Below are positions 33,686-42,975 of a stretch of DNA of 64,000 nucleotides, one piece after another. Location: contig NZ_JACHOO010000006.1 of assembly GCF_014199915.1 (NCBI RefSeq), forward strand, positions 62,001 through 126,000, read 5' to 3'. Under the pieces are notes generated by a model that was not told where the DNA came from, ran no database searches, and saw only the letters and a program-made list of their open reading frames with translations. A program made the translations under genes and the position numbers. The stretch's first letter is position 1, and each line of letters opens with the position of its first letter. The stretch comes from Prosthecomicrobium pneumaticum (GTDB taxonomy: Bacteria; Pseudomonadota; Alphaproteobacteria; Rhizobiales; Kaistiaceae).

Positions 33686-34099
33686 ATGCATCGCCCGTCC
33701 CTCGCGCTCTTCGCCAGCCTCGCCCTCTTCGCGGCCCCCGTCGCCGTCCCGGCGGAGGAGGCCCACAGCGGTCACGCCGGCCATGCCATGCCGGCCGAGG
33801 ACGGAGACGCCGCCATGCCGGCGATGCCCCCGGCCGGCAACAATCCGGCGACGGCCGCCTTCGAAGCGGCGAACGCCCGCATGCACGCCGACATGGCGAT
33901 CGACTACACGGGCGACGCCGACACCGATTTCCTGAAGGCGATGATCCCGCACCACCAGGGCGCCATCGACATGGCGCGGATCGAGCTCGAGCACGGCAAG
34001 GACCCCAAGGTCCGCGCGCTCGCCGAGGCGATCATCGCCGCGCAGGAGAAGGAGATCGCCGAGATGCGCGCCTGGCTGAAGCAACGCGGCGCGCAATAG
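33686..34099 (+). CDS. DUF305 (CopM-like) periplasmic protein
   Basis: 137 residues with a signal peptide (MHRPSLALFASLALFAAPVAVPAEE). A His/Met-rich stretch follows (HSGHAGHAMPAEDGDAAMPAMPP), then the DUF305 helical domain with FLKAMIPHHQGAIDMARIELEHG. Histidines and methionines of this family bind copper or silver, as in CopM. A periplasmic copper-binding role is therefore likely (inference). It stands alone, upstream of and convergent with the second VapBC pair. Confidence 0.88.
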   Translation: MHRPSLALFASLALFAAPVAVPAEEAHSGHAGHAMPAEDGDAAMPAMPPAGNNPATAAFEAANARMHADMAIDYTGDADTDFLKAMIPHHQGAIDMARIELEHGKDPKVRALAEAIIAAQEKEIAEMRAWLKQRGAQ

Positions 34100-34107
34100 C
34101 GGACGCG

Positions 34108-34527
34108 TCAGCGCAGATCGGTCTGCGCGAAGTCCTGCCCCTTGTAGAGCAGGGGAACGCCGAGTTGCCTGGCGCAGGCATAGGCGAAGCAGTCTCCGAA
34201 ATTGAGGTCGGCAGCACTGCCGACCGCGCGGCCATATCGCCGGCCCGCCTCGATGGCGGCCGCGCCGATCTCGTCCGTGATCGGCACCTCGACGGCGCCA
34301 AGCGCCGAGAGAACCGCCTCGACGACGGCCGCGGCGTTCGCAATCTGCAGGTCCGGCCGATCGGCGCGCGCCTTCGCCTTGGCACGGGCGAGCCCGAATA
34401 CGGCTTCGAACCGAGCGAGCGGAGATACGTAGAGCGGCGGCGGAGCCGCCTCGATGCGTTCGAGGAGCGCGCCCGCATCCACCTCGCGCGCGAGGATCGC
34501 GACGATCGCGGATGCGTCGAGGAACAT
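34108..34527 (-). CDS. vapC: VapC-type PIN-domain toxin
   Basis: 139 residues. PIN-domain acidic residues D4 (MFLDASAIVA), E41 (LARFEAVFG), D112 (LNFGDCFAYA) and D132 (YKGQDFAQTD) are all present, giving a complete Mg2+ site of the Rv0624-like VapC branch. Expected to cleave RNA when unopposed. Its start overlaps the antitoxin stop by one base (TGATG). The sequence differs from the VapC on the left-end element, so the two pairs are unlikely to cross-react. Confidence 0.92.
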   Translation of the reverse strand: MFLDASAIVAILAREVDAGALLERIEAAPPPLYVSPLARFEAVFGLARAKAKARADRPDLQIANAAAVVEAVLSALGAVEVPITDEIGAAAIEAGRRYGRAVGSAADLNFGDCFAYACARQLGVPLLYKGQDFAQTDLR

Positions 34528-34769
34528 CAGCGCTCCCAGAGTTCGTCCGAAAAGGTCCGGAAGTCGAAATCGGGGGCATTCTCCCCCATGGCGTCGGCCA
34601 TGGCGAGGGCCTTCGCGATCTGTTCGGCGGCGGGCCTTTGCCTGTGGATGCGCTCGATCTCGTTCACCAGAGCGAGACGGACGGCGTCCGTCATCGTCTC
34701 GGCTTTGGTCAGCCTCTGGACCTCGCGCGCCAGCGTCGCGACGGTGTCGTCCCGGATATAGAGCGGCAT
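34527..34769 (-). CDS. vapB: VapB-type antitoxin (Rv0623-like)
   Basis: 80 residues from ATG 34767-34769; the preceding GTG codon is less likely. It belongs to the 'PSK operon transcription factor' antitoxin class: PLYIRDDTVATLAREVQRLTKAETMTDAVRLALVNEIER is a ribbon-helix-helix dimer motif, followed by an acidic tail ending PDFDFRTFSDELWER that would cover the toxin's active site. Translationally coupled to the toxin gene. Confidence 0.92.
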   Translation of the reverse strand: MPLYIRDDTVATLAREVQRLTKAETMTDAVRLALVNEIERIHRQRPAAEQIAKALAMADAMGENAPDFDFRTFSDELWER

Positions 34770-34835
34770 CACGCTCTCACGAATAGACCTTCATCGGAGG
34801 CGCATATTTGCACCGCACCCCGCCCGACGCCAGCG

Positions 34836-35678
34836 CTACTGCGCCGGTTCGGCGGCGAGTTCGGCGCGGGCGTCCTGCACCTTCAGTTCGTCGAGGCGGG
34901 GCATCGAGACGATGTTGTAGCCGCAATCGACGAAATGCACCTCGCCGGTGACGCCGGCCGAAAGGTCGGAGAGGAGATAGAGCGCGCTGCCGCCGACTTC
35001 CTCGATCGACACGGTGCGACGGAGCGGCGCGTTCTTCTTCTGGTAGTTGAACATCAGCCGCGCATCGGCGACGCCGGAGCCCGCGAGCGTGCGCACCGGG
35101 CCGGCCGAGATGGCGTTCACCCGGATGCCGTCGCCGCCATAATCCGCGGCGAGATAGCGGACCGAGGATTCGAGCGCCGCCTTGGCGACTCCCATCACAT
35201 TGTAGTTCGGCATCACCCGCGTCGCCCCGCCATAGGTGAGCGTGACCATGCTGCCGCCGCCATTCATCAGCGGCGCGGCGCGCTTGGCGATCTCGGTGAA
35301 GGAGAAGCAGGAGATCACCATGGTGCGCACGAAATTGGCGCGGGTGGTGTCGGCGTAGCGGCCCTTCAGCTCGTTCTTGTCGGAGAAGCCGATCGCATGG
35401 ACGAGGAAGTCGATGCCGCCCCATTCCGTCTTCAGCGTCTCGAACACCTGGTCGACCGAGGCGATGTCCTCGACGTCGCAGGGGATCAGCAGGCGGGCGC
35501 CGACCTGGTCGGCGAGCGGCCGGACGCGTCGGCCGAAGGCCTCGCCCTGATAGGTGAAGGCGAGTTCGGCGCCGTGCGCACGCAGCGTCTTGGCGATGCC
35601 CCAGGCGATCGAATGATCGTTGGCGACCCCCATCACGAGGCCGCGCTTGCCGGTCATCAGTCCCGCTACCGTCGTCAT
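34836..35678 (-). CDS. fabI: Enoyl-[acyl-carrier-protein] reductase (NADH), FabI
   Basis: 280 residues from ATG 35676-35678, with AAGGA seven bases upstream. It reduces the trans-2 double bond in the last step of each fatty-acid elongation cycle. SDR fold with the FabI-type nucleotide loop GVANDHSIAWGIA and catalytic Y149, Y159 and K166 (LTYGGATRVMPNYNVMGVAK), the Y-x6-K pair typical of FabI. The ending, with GEVHFVDCGYNI, is standard. Third gene of the leftward fabA-fabB-fabI operon, 24 bases after fabB. Confidence 0.97.
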   Translation of the reverse strand: MTTVAGLMTGKRGLVMGVANDHSIAWGIAKTLRAHGAELAFTYQGEAFGRRVRPLADQVGARLLIPCDVEDIASVDQVFETLKTEWGGIDFLVHAIGFSDKNELKGRYADTTRANFVRTMVISCFSFTEIAKRAAPLMNGGGSMVTLTYGGATRVMPNYNVMGVAKAALESSVRYLAADYGGDGIRVNAISAGPVRTLAGSGVADARLMFNYQKKNAPLRRTVSIEEVGGSALYLLSDLSAGVTGEVHFVDCGYNIVSMPRLDELKVQDARAELAAEPAQ

Positions 35679-35702
35679 GACCGGTTCCTTACCCTGCCGC
35701 AC

Positions 35703-36926
35703 TCAGCCGGCGTAACGCTGGAAGACGAGGCAGCTGTTGGTGCCGCCGAAGCCGAAGGAGTTCGACAGCACGACGTCGATCCGCGCATCGTCGATCCGCT
35801 TGCGGACGATCGGCATGTCCTCGAAGGCCGGATCGAGCTCGTCGATATTGGCGCTTTCGACGATGAAGCCGTTCTGCATCATCAGAAGCGAATAGATCGC
35901 CTCCTGCACGCCGGTCGCGCCGAGCGAATGGCCGGTCAGCGACTTGGTGGCGGCGATCGGGGGGCATTTGTCGCCCGAGCCGAACACCGCACGGATCGCC
36001 TCGATCTCGCGCAGGTCGCCGACCCCGGTCGAGGTGGCGTGCGGGTTGATGTAGTCGACCTTCTCGCCGACGCCGGCGAGCGCCAGCCGCATGCAGCGCT
36101 GCGCACCCTCGCCGGAGGGCTGCACCATGTCGTAGCCGTCGGAGGTCGCGCCATAGCCGACCACCTCGCCATAGATCTTGGCGCCGCGCGCCTTCGCCCG
36201 GTCGAGCGCCTCGAGCACGACGACGCCGGCGCCGCCGGCGATCACGAAGCCGTCGCGGTTCCGGTCATAGGCGCGCGAGGCCTTCTGCGGCGTGTCGTTG
36301 TAGCCGGTCGACATCGCGCCCATGGCGTCGAACAGCACCGACAGCGTCCAGTCGAGCTCCTCGCAGCCGCCGGCGAACATGACGTCCTGCTTGCCCATCT
36401 GGATCGCCTCATAGGCGTTGCCGATGCAGTGGTTGGACGTCGCGCAGGCCGACGAGATCGAATAGTTATGGCCCTTGATCTTGAACCAGGTGGCGAGCGT
36501 CGCCGAGGCGGTCGACGACATCGCCTTCGGCACCGCGAACGGGCCGACCCGCTTCGGCCCCTTCTCCCGGGCGATGTCGGCCGCTTCGACGAGGGTGCGC
36601 GTCGAGGGGCCGCCCGAGCCCATGATCATGCCGGTGCGCTCGTTCGACACCTCGTCCGGCTCGAGCCCGGAATCGCGGATCGCCTGCTCCATCGCGACAT
36701 GGTTCCAGGCGGTGCCGCCGCCGTGGAAGCGCATGGCGCGGCGGTCGACCACGCTCGACGCGTCGAGCGAGGGGGCGCCGTGCACCTGGCAGCGGAAGCC
36801 GAGCTTCGCATAATCCTCGGCGCGGCTGATGCCCGGCTTCGCCGAATAGAGCGAATCGAGCACTTCCTGGGTGTTGTTGCCGATGGAGGAGACGATCCCC
36901 ATCCCGGTGACGACGACCCGCTTCAT
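35703..36926 (-). CDS. fabB: Beta-ketoacyl-ACP synthase I, FabB
   Basis: 407 residues from ATG 36924-36926 ([16 protein letters not shown]); the 50 codons upstream in frame belong to no family. The Cys-His-His triad is C161 in [12 protein letters not shown] in [13 protein letters not shown] and H in [11 protein letters not shown]. FabB condenses malonyl-ACP with unsaturated acyl-ACP and, with FabA, is needed to make unsaturated fatty acids. It lies between fabA and fabI in one operon. Confidence 0.97.
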   Translation of the reverse strand: MKRVVVTGMGIVSSIGNNTQEVLDSLYSAKPGISRAEDYAKLGFRCQVHGAPSLDASSVVDRRAMRFHGGGTAWNHVAMEQAIRDSGLEPDEVSNERTGMIMGSGGPSTRTLVEAADIAREKGPKRVGPFAVPKAMSSTASATLATWFKIKGHNYSISSACATSNHCIGNAYEAIQMGKQDVMFAGGCEELDWTLSVLFDAMGAMSTGYNDTPQKASRAYDRNRDGFVIAGGAGVVVLEALDRAKARGAKIYGEVVGYGATSDGYDMVQPSGEGAQRCMRLALAGVGEKVDYINPHATSTGVGDLREIEAIRAVFGSGDKCPPIAATKSLTGHSLGATGVQEAIYSLLMMQNGFIVESANIDELDPAFEDMPIVRKRIDDARIDVVLSNSFGFGGTNSCLVFQRYAG

Positions 36927-36999
36927 CCGTTCCTGTCCTCTCGTCCTGGCCGGAACGGCGCGTCCCGCGCGCCGTCGGCCGTCACGATCCGCCGCGGCG

Positions 37000-37527
37000 T
37001 CAGGCCGCGGAAGGCTGCGCCTCGCCCTGGAACAGGCCGACGCGCAGGTCCTTGGCGCGATAGATGGTCTCGCCATCCGCTTTCAGCCAGCCATCGCCGA
37101 TGCCGAGCACCAGTTTCGAGCGCAGCACCCGCTTCAGGTCGACGCCGTATTCGACGAGCTTCACCTTCGGCAGCACCATGCCCGAGAACTTCAGCTCGCC
37201 GGTCGACAGCGCGCGGCCGCGGCCGGGTGCACCGAGCCAGCCGAGGAAGAAGCCGAGCATCTGCCACATCGCGTCGAGGCCGAGGCAGCCCGGCATCACC
37301 GGGTCGCCCTTGAAGTGGCAGGCGAAGAACCAGAGGTCCGGCTTGACGTCGAGCTCGGCCCGGATATGGCCCTTGCCATATTCGCCGCCTTCCTCCGAGA
37401 TCGAGGTGATGCGGTCGAACATCAGCATCGGCGGCAGCGGCAGCTGGGCGTTGCCCGGTCCGAAAAGCTCGCCGCGGCCGCAGGCGAGCAGCGCTTCATA
37501 GTCGTAACTGGACGGGCGGTCAGCCAT
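37000..37527 (-). CDS. fabA: 3-hydroxydecanoyl-ACP dehydratase/isomerase, FabA
   Basis: 175 residues. Active-site H71 and D85 lie in [23 protein letters not shown], at nearly the same positions as H70/D84 of E. coli FabA. It dehydrates the 10-carbon hydroxyacyl-ACP and isomerises trans-2 to cis-3-decenoyl-ACP, the branch point to unsaturated fatty acids. First gene of the fabA-fabB-fabI operon. In many rhizobia the iron regulator gene irr lies just upstream, but here it does not. Confidence 0.97.
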   Translation of the reverse strand: MADRPSSYDYEALLACGRGELFGPGNAQLPLPPMLMFDRITSISEEGGEYGKGHIRAELDVKPDLWFFACHFKGDPVMPGCLGLDAMWQMLGFFLGWLGAPGRGRALSTGELKFSGMVLPKVKLVEYGVDLKRVLRSKLVLGIGDGWLKADGETIYRAKDLRVGLFQGEAQPSAA

Positions 37528-37824
37528 TCCCCGGTCATACCTTTCGTGAGCGCCCGAACCACCGCGTGCGGCGGGCGTGTCCGACGGCCGCCGCGCGAAA
37601 CCGGCGCGGCGGAGCGGCCACTCCTAACACAGCATACCAACGCCCGAAAGACCGCGTGATCCGCCATCGTCGCTGCGGCGCGGTCCCGCCGGACGCCCCT
37701 TTCGGCAGGCCCGGAGCGGCCCTATCTGTTCCCATCGGGCCGCCCTGCGCGGCATCGTCGGCCATCCTCGGTCGCGCCGCGCAAGGGCGGAACGGCCCCG
37801 CCGCGCAGCCGTTGGAGAACCGTC

Positions 37825-38139
37825 ATGACGAGAACCGCCGCCGGCCTTTTCGCCTTTGCCTGCGCCGCCCTGCTCGGCGCGGCGGCGGCTGCGCAATCCT
37901 TCGACCCGCCGGTCGGCCGCAACCTGCCCTCGGTGACGCGGCACCCCGCGCCGTCGCCCGACCCGCTCCGGCCGCGCATCGTCACGCCCGGGGTGGAGCT
38001 GCCGCAAATGGGGCCGGCGACCTGCCGCACGACGCTCGGCGCCAGCTGCCGCGGCCGCGTCGAGATCATCGGCCGGAGCTGCTATTGTCGCGAGAACGGC
38101 AAGGCGAGCCAGGGCACGACCGAACCGTCGCGCCGCTGA
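37825..38139 (+). CDS. Small secreted hypothetical protein
   Basis: 104 residues, with GGAG nine bases before the ATG. A signal peptide is clear (MTRTAAGLFAFACAALLGAAAAAQS). The mature protein is about 80 residues, proline-rich at first, then with four cysteines near the end (TCRTTLGASCRGRVEII and SCYCRENG) that could form two disulfides in the periplasm. I do not recognise a family. It lies between fabA (divergent) and rlmN (convergent, four bases away). Confidence 0.65.
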   Translation: MTRTAAGLFAFACAALLGAAAAAQSFDPPVGRNLPSVTRHPAPSPDPLRPRIVTPGVELPQMGPATCRTTLGASCRGRVEIIGRSCYCRENGKASQGTTEPSRR

Positions 38140-38143
38140 GCGC

Positions 38144-39343
38144 TCATTCCGCGGCGTCGGCGACCATCGCCTCGAGCGCCAGCCGCTCGCGCGCCCGCAT
38201 CCGCTCGCTCTCGCTCTTCAGCTGGCCGCAGGCGGCGAGGATGTCGCGGCCGCGCGGCGTGCGGATCGGCGAGGCGTAGCCGGCGCGGTTGACGATCTCG
38301 GCGAAGGTCTCGATCGTCTCCCAGTCCGAACAGGCATAGTCGGTGCCCGGCCAAGGGTTGAACGGGATCAGATTGATCTTCGCCGGAATGCCCTTCAGCA
38401 GCCGCACCAGTTCCCGCGCATCGGCCGGGCTGTCGTTGACGCCCTTCAGCATCACATATTCGAAGGTGATGCGCCGCGCGTTGGAGAGGCCCGGATAGGC
38501 CCGGCAGGCGTCGAGCAGTTCGGCGATCTTGTGTTTCTTGTTGAGCGGCACCAGCACGTCGCGCAGATCGTCGCGCACCGCGTGCAGCGAGATGGCGAGC
38601 ATCACGCCGATCTCCGCCCCGGCCCGCGCGATCATCGGCACGACGCCCGAGGTCGACAGCGTGATCCGACGCTTCGACAGCGCGATGCCGTCGCCGTCCG
38701 AGGCGATCAGCAACGCATCGCGGACGTGCTCGAAATTATAGAGCGGCTCGCCCATCCCCATCATCACGATGTTCGAGACGAGGCGGCCTTCCGCCGGCAC
38801 GGCGGCGCCGACCGGCGTCGTCGCATCGGGGAAATCGCCGAGCCGCTCGCGCGCCATCAGGATCTGGCCGACGATCTCCTCGGCCGTCAGATTGCGCACC
38901 ATGCGCTGCGTGCCGGTGTGACAGAACGAGCAGGTGAGCGTGCAGCCGACCTGCGAGGAGAGGCAGAGCGTACCGCGGCCGACCTCCGGGATATAGACCG
39001 TCTCGACCTCGACCGGCCGGCCGGCGCCGCGCGGGGGAAAGCGGAACAGCCATTTGCGGGTGCCGTCCTCCGAGATCTGCTCGGTGACGATCTCCGGCCG
39101 CGAGACGATCAGATGATCGGCGAGCTTCGCCCGCAGGTCCTTCGAGATGTTGGTCATCGCGGCGAAATCGGTGACGCCGCGCTGGTAGATCCAGCTCCAC
39201 AATTGCGCCGTGCGCATGCGGATCTGGCGCGGCTCGACGCCGATCGCGGCGAGCTCGGCGCCGATGCCCTCGCGCGAGAGGCCGACGAGCGACGGACGTT
39301 CGATGGCGGCCGATGCCGCCGGAGGCGAAGCGAGTGCGGTCAT
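38144..39343 (-). CDS. rlmN: Dual-specificity rRNA/tRNA adenine-C2 methyltransferase RlmN
   Basis: 399 residues from ATG 39341-39343 ([11 protein letters not shown]). A radical SAM enzyme: the iron-sulfur cluster ligands C134, C138 and C141 sit in GCTLTCSFC, followed by SAM-binding [14 protein letters not shown] and [12 protein letters not shown]. The last conserved cysteine is in [13 protein letters not shown], the one that takes part in the methyl transfer intermediate. It methylates C2 of A2503 in 23S rRNA and A37 of some tRNAs. Stand-alone gene. Confidence 0.97.
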   Translation of the reverse strand: MTALASPPAASAAIERPSLVGLSREGIGAELAAIGVEPRQIRMRTAQLWSWIYQRGVTDFAAMTNISKDLRAKLADHLIVSRPEIVTEQISEDGTRKWLFRFPPRGAGRPVEVETVYIPEVGRGTLCLSSQVGCTLTCSFCHTGTQRMVRNLTAEEIVGQILMARERLGDFPDATTPVGAAVPAEGRLVSNIVMMGMGEPLYNFEHVRDALLIASDGDGIALSKRRITLSTSGVVPMIARAGAEIGVMLAISLHAVRDDLRDVLVPLNKKHKIAELLDACRAYPGLSNARRITFEYVMLKGVNDSPADARELVRLLKGIPAKINLIPFNPWPGTDYACSDWETIETFAEIVNRAGYASPIRTPRGRDILAACGQLKSESERMRARERLALEAMVADAAE

Positions 39344-39507
39344 GCTGATCCGGAACGGGGCCGCGGTCGAGGGCGCGCGGCGACACACATGGGGTCTCGC
39401 CTCCCTCTAGCACAAGAAGCGGCGGAAATCAGCCCTTCGCGGCGCGGCGCGATTGCGCTGGTTCCCCCCGGCCCCTAGGGTCGCGCTCCGCAGATCGGGG
39501 GAGCGTC

Positions 39508-41859
39508 ATGACGGCAAGGGCAAGGAGGGGTGTGGCCGACGCGGCGCACGCCGGAACGGCGGCGGCGCTCCTCTTCGCGTTCCGCGCGGCCCTCTCGATC
39601 GCCGGCCTCGTGCTGGTCCTCGCCGGAACGCTCCCGCTCGCGCCGACCATGCCCTCTGCCGGCCTCGACCCGTCCTGGCGGATCGCGATCAACGAGGCGG
39701 TCGCCCGCGGTCTCGTCTTCGGCCGCGACGTGCTCTTCACCTTCGGCCCTTATGGATCGATCTACACACAGGTCTACCACCCGGCCACCGACACGATGAT
39801 GCTCGCCGGCACGGCCCTCCTCGCCGTCGCCTTCGGGCTGGGTCTGCTGGCGCTCGGGACACGATGGGGCTGGGCAAGGGTCGCCCTGGCCGGTCTCGCC
39901 CTCCCCTTCGCCTTGCGCAATGACGCCTATCTGCTCTGCGTGCCGCTCCTGCTGCTGGTGCTCGTCTGCCGCCCTGTCGCGGCGGCCGGTCGGGGCGAAC
40001 GCCGGCTGGCGGCTCTGGCGATCGCGCTCCTGATCCCGGCGACGGCACTCCTCACGCTCGTCAAGGGCACGTTCGGAATGGCGGCCGTGCTGCTCGGCGG
40101 GCTCGCCTTCGTCGCGGCCCTCGACCGGGCGCCGCGCCGCGCCCTCCTCGGCCTCACCGCGGCGCTCGCCGCGCTGGTGGTGTTCTGGCTCTGCGCACGA
40201 CAGCCGCTCGAAGCCCTGCCCGGCTATTTCGCGGGCCTCGCCCCGATCATCTCCGGCTACGGCCCGGCCATGGGCATAGACGGCCCGGCCTGGCACGTGG
40301 CGCTCTATGGCGCGATCGCCCTCCTCATCGTCATCGCGGTGGTGGCCGGCTTCGGCCGGCGGATCGCCGCTCTGCCGAACGCGCTGCTCGCGCTCGGCGT
40401 CGCCGGCGGCTTCTTCATCGCCTTCAAGGCCGGCTTCATCCGCCATCCGGGCCATGCGCCGATCTGCGGCGGCTACCTGTTGTTCGCCGCCCTCGCCCTG
40501 TCGGCGGGGATGCGGCCGATCGTGGCGCTCCCCCTTGTCGGCGTGGCGGCCGCCGGCTTCCTCGCGATCGTCTCCGAGGTCGTCGACCCGTCACCCGGAT
40601 CGATGGCGGCCCGGCTGCAGAGCACGGCGCGGAACAGCGTTTCCGGTCTCGCGACCCGTTTCGGGGAGGGCTATGCACCGCACTACGAGGCCGCCCTCGC
40701 CGCCATTCGCGCCGCCGAATCGCTCCGGCAGCAACAGGGGACGGCGGACGTCCTGACGGTCGAGATCGCGGCCCTCATCGCGAACGGGATCGACTGGTCG
40801 CCCCGCCCGGTGATCCAGAGTTACTCGGCCTACACGGTGGATCTCGCCGCACGGAATGCGCAGCATCTCGCCGGCCCGTCGGCCCCGGATCGGCTCTATG
40901 TCCGCCTCAAGGTGATCGACGGCCGGTTGCCCTCGCTCGAGGATGCGCGGAGCTGGCCGGTGATCTTCGACCGCTACCGCTTTGAACGCATGGAAGGGGA
41001 CTTCGCGGTCTTCGGGAAGCGGCCGGACCCCACGGCCACCCGCTACATCCCGCTCGGTGAAGTCAGCGCGGCGCTCGGCGAAGAGATCGCGGTGCCGTCG
41101 GATGCCGGCCCGGTCTGGGTCGAAATCGACAGCCGGCCGACGCTCGCCGGCCGGCTGCTCGACCTCTTCTACAAGATCCGGCCGCTGAGGCTCGAAGTGC
41201 GGACCGACGGAAATGGCTGGCGATCTTATCGCCATGTCGCGGCGATCGGACGCGGCGGCTTCCTGCTCTCGCCGATCTTCAGCGATGCGTTCGATGTCGC
41301 GGAGCTCGCCACGCGGGGCGACGCCGCCCCGCTTCCCCGGGTCACGGCGATGCGGCTGACCGCGCCCGCCGGCCTCGAATGGGCGTGGCGGCGGACGGTC
41401 GTCGCACGGATGAGCGCGCTCTCGATCAGCCCCGCCGGCGCGCCACCGCCCCCTCCGGAGCCGACGCCGTCGACCACTCCGCCCTCGGATCCGCCGGTCG
41501 GCGGGGCGTGCGTCGTCGACGCGCTCGACGGTGCGCCGCCAAGGGACGGAACGGTGTCGATCAGGAGGGGCCGGTTCGATATCGTCGGCTGGGCACGGCT
41601 CGCCGACGATGCCGCGGCGACCCCCGACGCGATCTATGTCCTCGTCACAGGGCGGGACGGACGCCGTACGATGTTCGCCACGCAGCCGGCGGCCCGGCCC
41701 GATGTCGGCAGCCATTTCGGCCTCGCCGGTCAGGAGGCTTTCGGCTTCAACGCGCGGATCGCGACGGGCTCGTTCGGGCCGCTCGCCTCGCTCGAAATCC
41801 TGAGCCGGAAGGGCGAGGCGTGGACCCGCTGCCCGCTCGGGCTGACCGTTCGGGAGTAG
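39508..41859 (+). CDS. Large multi-pass membrane protein of unknown function
   Basis: 783 residues; the ATG follows GGGGGAGCGTC. About ten hydrophobic helices fill residues 20-360, starting LFAFRAALSIAGLVLVLAGTL. Between helices one and two a conserved-looking loop reads DPSWRIAINEAVARGLVFGRDVLFTFGPYGSIYTQVYHP, reminiscent of membrane glycosyltransferase-like or dolichyl-mannosyl relatives, but no catalytic motif can be confirmed. Residues about 365-650 are soluble. A proline-rich linker (PPPPPEPTPSTTPPSDPP) then leads to a C-terminal domain of about 110 residues (GTVSIRRGRFDIVGWARLADDAA). It stands alone between rlmN and prmB. Function unknown; an envelope polysaccharide or glycan role is a guess. 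Confidence 0.7.
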   Translation: MTARARRGVADAAHAGTAAALLFAFRAALSIAGLVLVLAGTLPLAPTMPSAGLDPSWRIAINEAVARGLVFGRDVLFTFGPYGSIYTQVYHPATDTMMLAGTALLAVAFGLGLLALGTRWGWARVALAGLALPFALRNDAYLLCVPLLLLVLVCRPVAAAGRGERRLAALAIALLIPATALLTLVKGTFGMAAVLLGGLAFVAALDRAPRRALLGLTAALAALVVFWLCARQPLEALPGYFAGLAPIISGYGPAMGIDGPAWHVALYGAIALLIVIAVVAGFGRRIAALPNALLALGVAGGFFIAFKAGFIRHPGHAPICGGYLLFAALALSAGMRPIVALPLVGVAAAGFLAIVSEVVDPSPGSMAARLQSTARNSVSGLATRFGEGYAPHYEAALAAIRAAESLRQQQGTADVLTVEIAALIANGIDWSPRPVIQSYSAYTVDLAARNAQHLAGPSAPDRLYVRLKVIDGRLPSLEDARSWPVIFDRYRFERMEGDFAVFGKRPDPTATRYIPLGEVSAALGEEIAVPSDAGPVWVEIDSRPTLAGRLLDLFYKIRPLRLEVRTDGNGWRSYRHVAAIGRGGFLLSPIFSDAFDVAELATRGDAAPLPRVTAMRLTAPAGLEWAWRRTVVARMSALSISPAGAPPPPPEPTPSTTPPSDPPVGGACVVDALDGAPPRDGTVSIRRGRFDIVGWARLADDAAATPDAIYVLVTGRDGRRTMFATQPAARPDVGSHFGLAGQEAFGFNARIATGSFGPLASLEILSRKGEAWTRCPLGLTVRE

Positions 41860-41868
41860 CCGGCCGCC

Positions 41869-42792
41869 TCAGCGCGGCTCGAAATCCGCCGCCGCGAGCC
41901 AGAACACCTCGCCCTCGCTTTCTTCCGTGTCGATCCAGAGGAAGGGCAGGTCGGGATAGTCGGCCTCGAGGATCTCGCGGCCGGTGCCGATCTCGCAGAG
42001 GAGGCCGCCGGTCTCCGTCAGATGGTCCGGCGCCGCGTCGAGGATGCGCCGCACGATGTCGAGCCCGTCCTCGCCGCCGGCGAGCGCCATCACCGGCTCG
42101 TGCCGGTATTCCGCTGGCAGCGCGGCCATCGCTTCGGCGTCGACATAGGGCGGGTTGGTGAGGATCAGGTCGTAGCGCCGGCCGGCGAGCGGCGCGAAGA
42201 GGTCGCCGCGATGGAGCGACACGCGGTCCGCGAGCCCATGCTCGGCGACGTTGAGGGCCGCCACCGCGAGCGCGTCCTGCGACAGGTCGACCGCGTCGAC
42301 GGTCGCGTTCGGGAAGAGATGCGCGGCGAGAATGGCGAGCGCGCCCGAGCCCGTGCAGAGGTCGAGCACGGTCTCGACGGCCTCGCGGTCCGGCACCAGC
42401 CCGGTCTCGTCGCCGGCGAAACCGTCCGAGAACAGGATCTCGCCGATGAAGGAGCGCGGCACGATGACCCGCTCGTCGACGCGGAAGCGGAAGCCCTGGA
42501 TATAGGCGCGGCCGAGCAGATAGGGCAGCGGCTTGCGGGTCTCGACCCGGGCGGCGACGAGACCGACGAGCTTCTCCCGCTCCTCGGGCAGCAGGCGGGC
42601 GTCGAGGAAGGGCTCGAGCCGGTCGATCGGCAGATCGAGCCCCTCGAGCACCAGGAAGGCCGCGTCGTCATAGGCGTCCGAGGCGCCATGGCCATGCGCG
42701 AGGCCGGCGGCGCGGAAGCGGCTGACGGCATAGCGCAGCACATCGCGCAGCGTGACGAGCGTCTCGACGGCTCGGCGGTCGGCGGCGGTCAT
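41869..42792 (-). CDS. prmB: 50S ribosomal protein L3 N5-glutamine methyltransferase PrmB
   Basis: 307 residues from ATG 42790-42792 (MTAADRRAVETLVTLRDVLRYAVSRF). Rossmann methyltransferase with motif I VLDLCTGSGALAI, acidic NATVDAVDLSQDAL and the catalytic NPPY of glutamine methyltransferases in ILTNPPYVDAEAM. The N-terminal helical domain with PRSFIGEILF distinguishes PrmB from the release-factor enzyme PrmC. It methylates a glutamine of ribosomal protein uL3. Convergent with the upstream membrane protein, nine bases apart. Confidence 0.93.
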   Translation of the reverse strand: MTAADRRAVETLVTLRDVLRYAVSRFRAAGLAHGHGASDAYDDAAFLVLEGLDLPIDRLEPFLDARLLPEEREKLVGLVAARVETRKPLPYLLGRAYIQGFRFRVDERVIVPRSFIGEILFSDGFAGDETGLVPDREAVETVLDLCTGSGALAILAAHLFPNATVDAVDLSQDALAVAALNVAEHGLADRVSLHRGDLFAPLAGRRYDLILTNPPYVDAEAMAALPAEYRHEPVMALAGGEDGLDIVRRILDAAPDHLTETGGLLCEIGTGREILEADYPDLPFLWIDTEESEGEVFWLAAADFEPR

Positions 42793-42975
42793 CGGTTCTC
42801 GTCCCACGGTTCGATCCGGCTCCTGCCGCCCGTCTAGCCGGGGCGGAGGCGCTTGTCGACGGCGCCGCGCGCGCCGCACGCCTCTTCGTCCTCTTGTTCG
42901 TCCTCTTGCGATCGGCGCCGAAAAAGGCGAGGGCTTGCGGCGAGAACGGGGGCAGGCGGAACGGCAAGGAGCGTC

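Noticed and set aside
34512-37313. Rightward 933-codon open frame
   Set aside because: Antisense to fabI, fabB and fabA, which have clear catalytic residues on the other strand.
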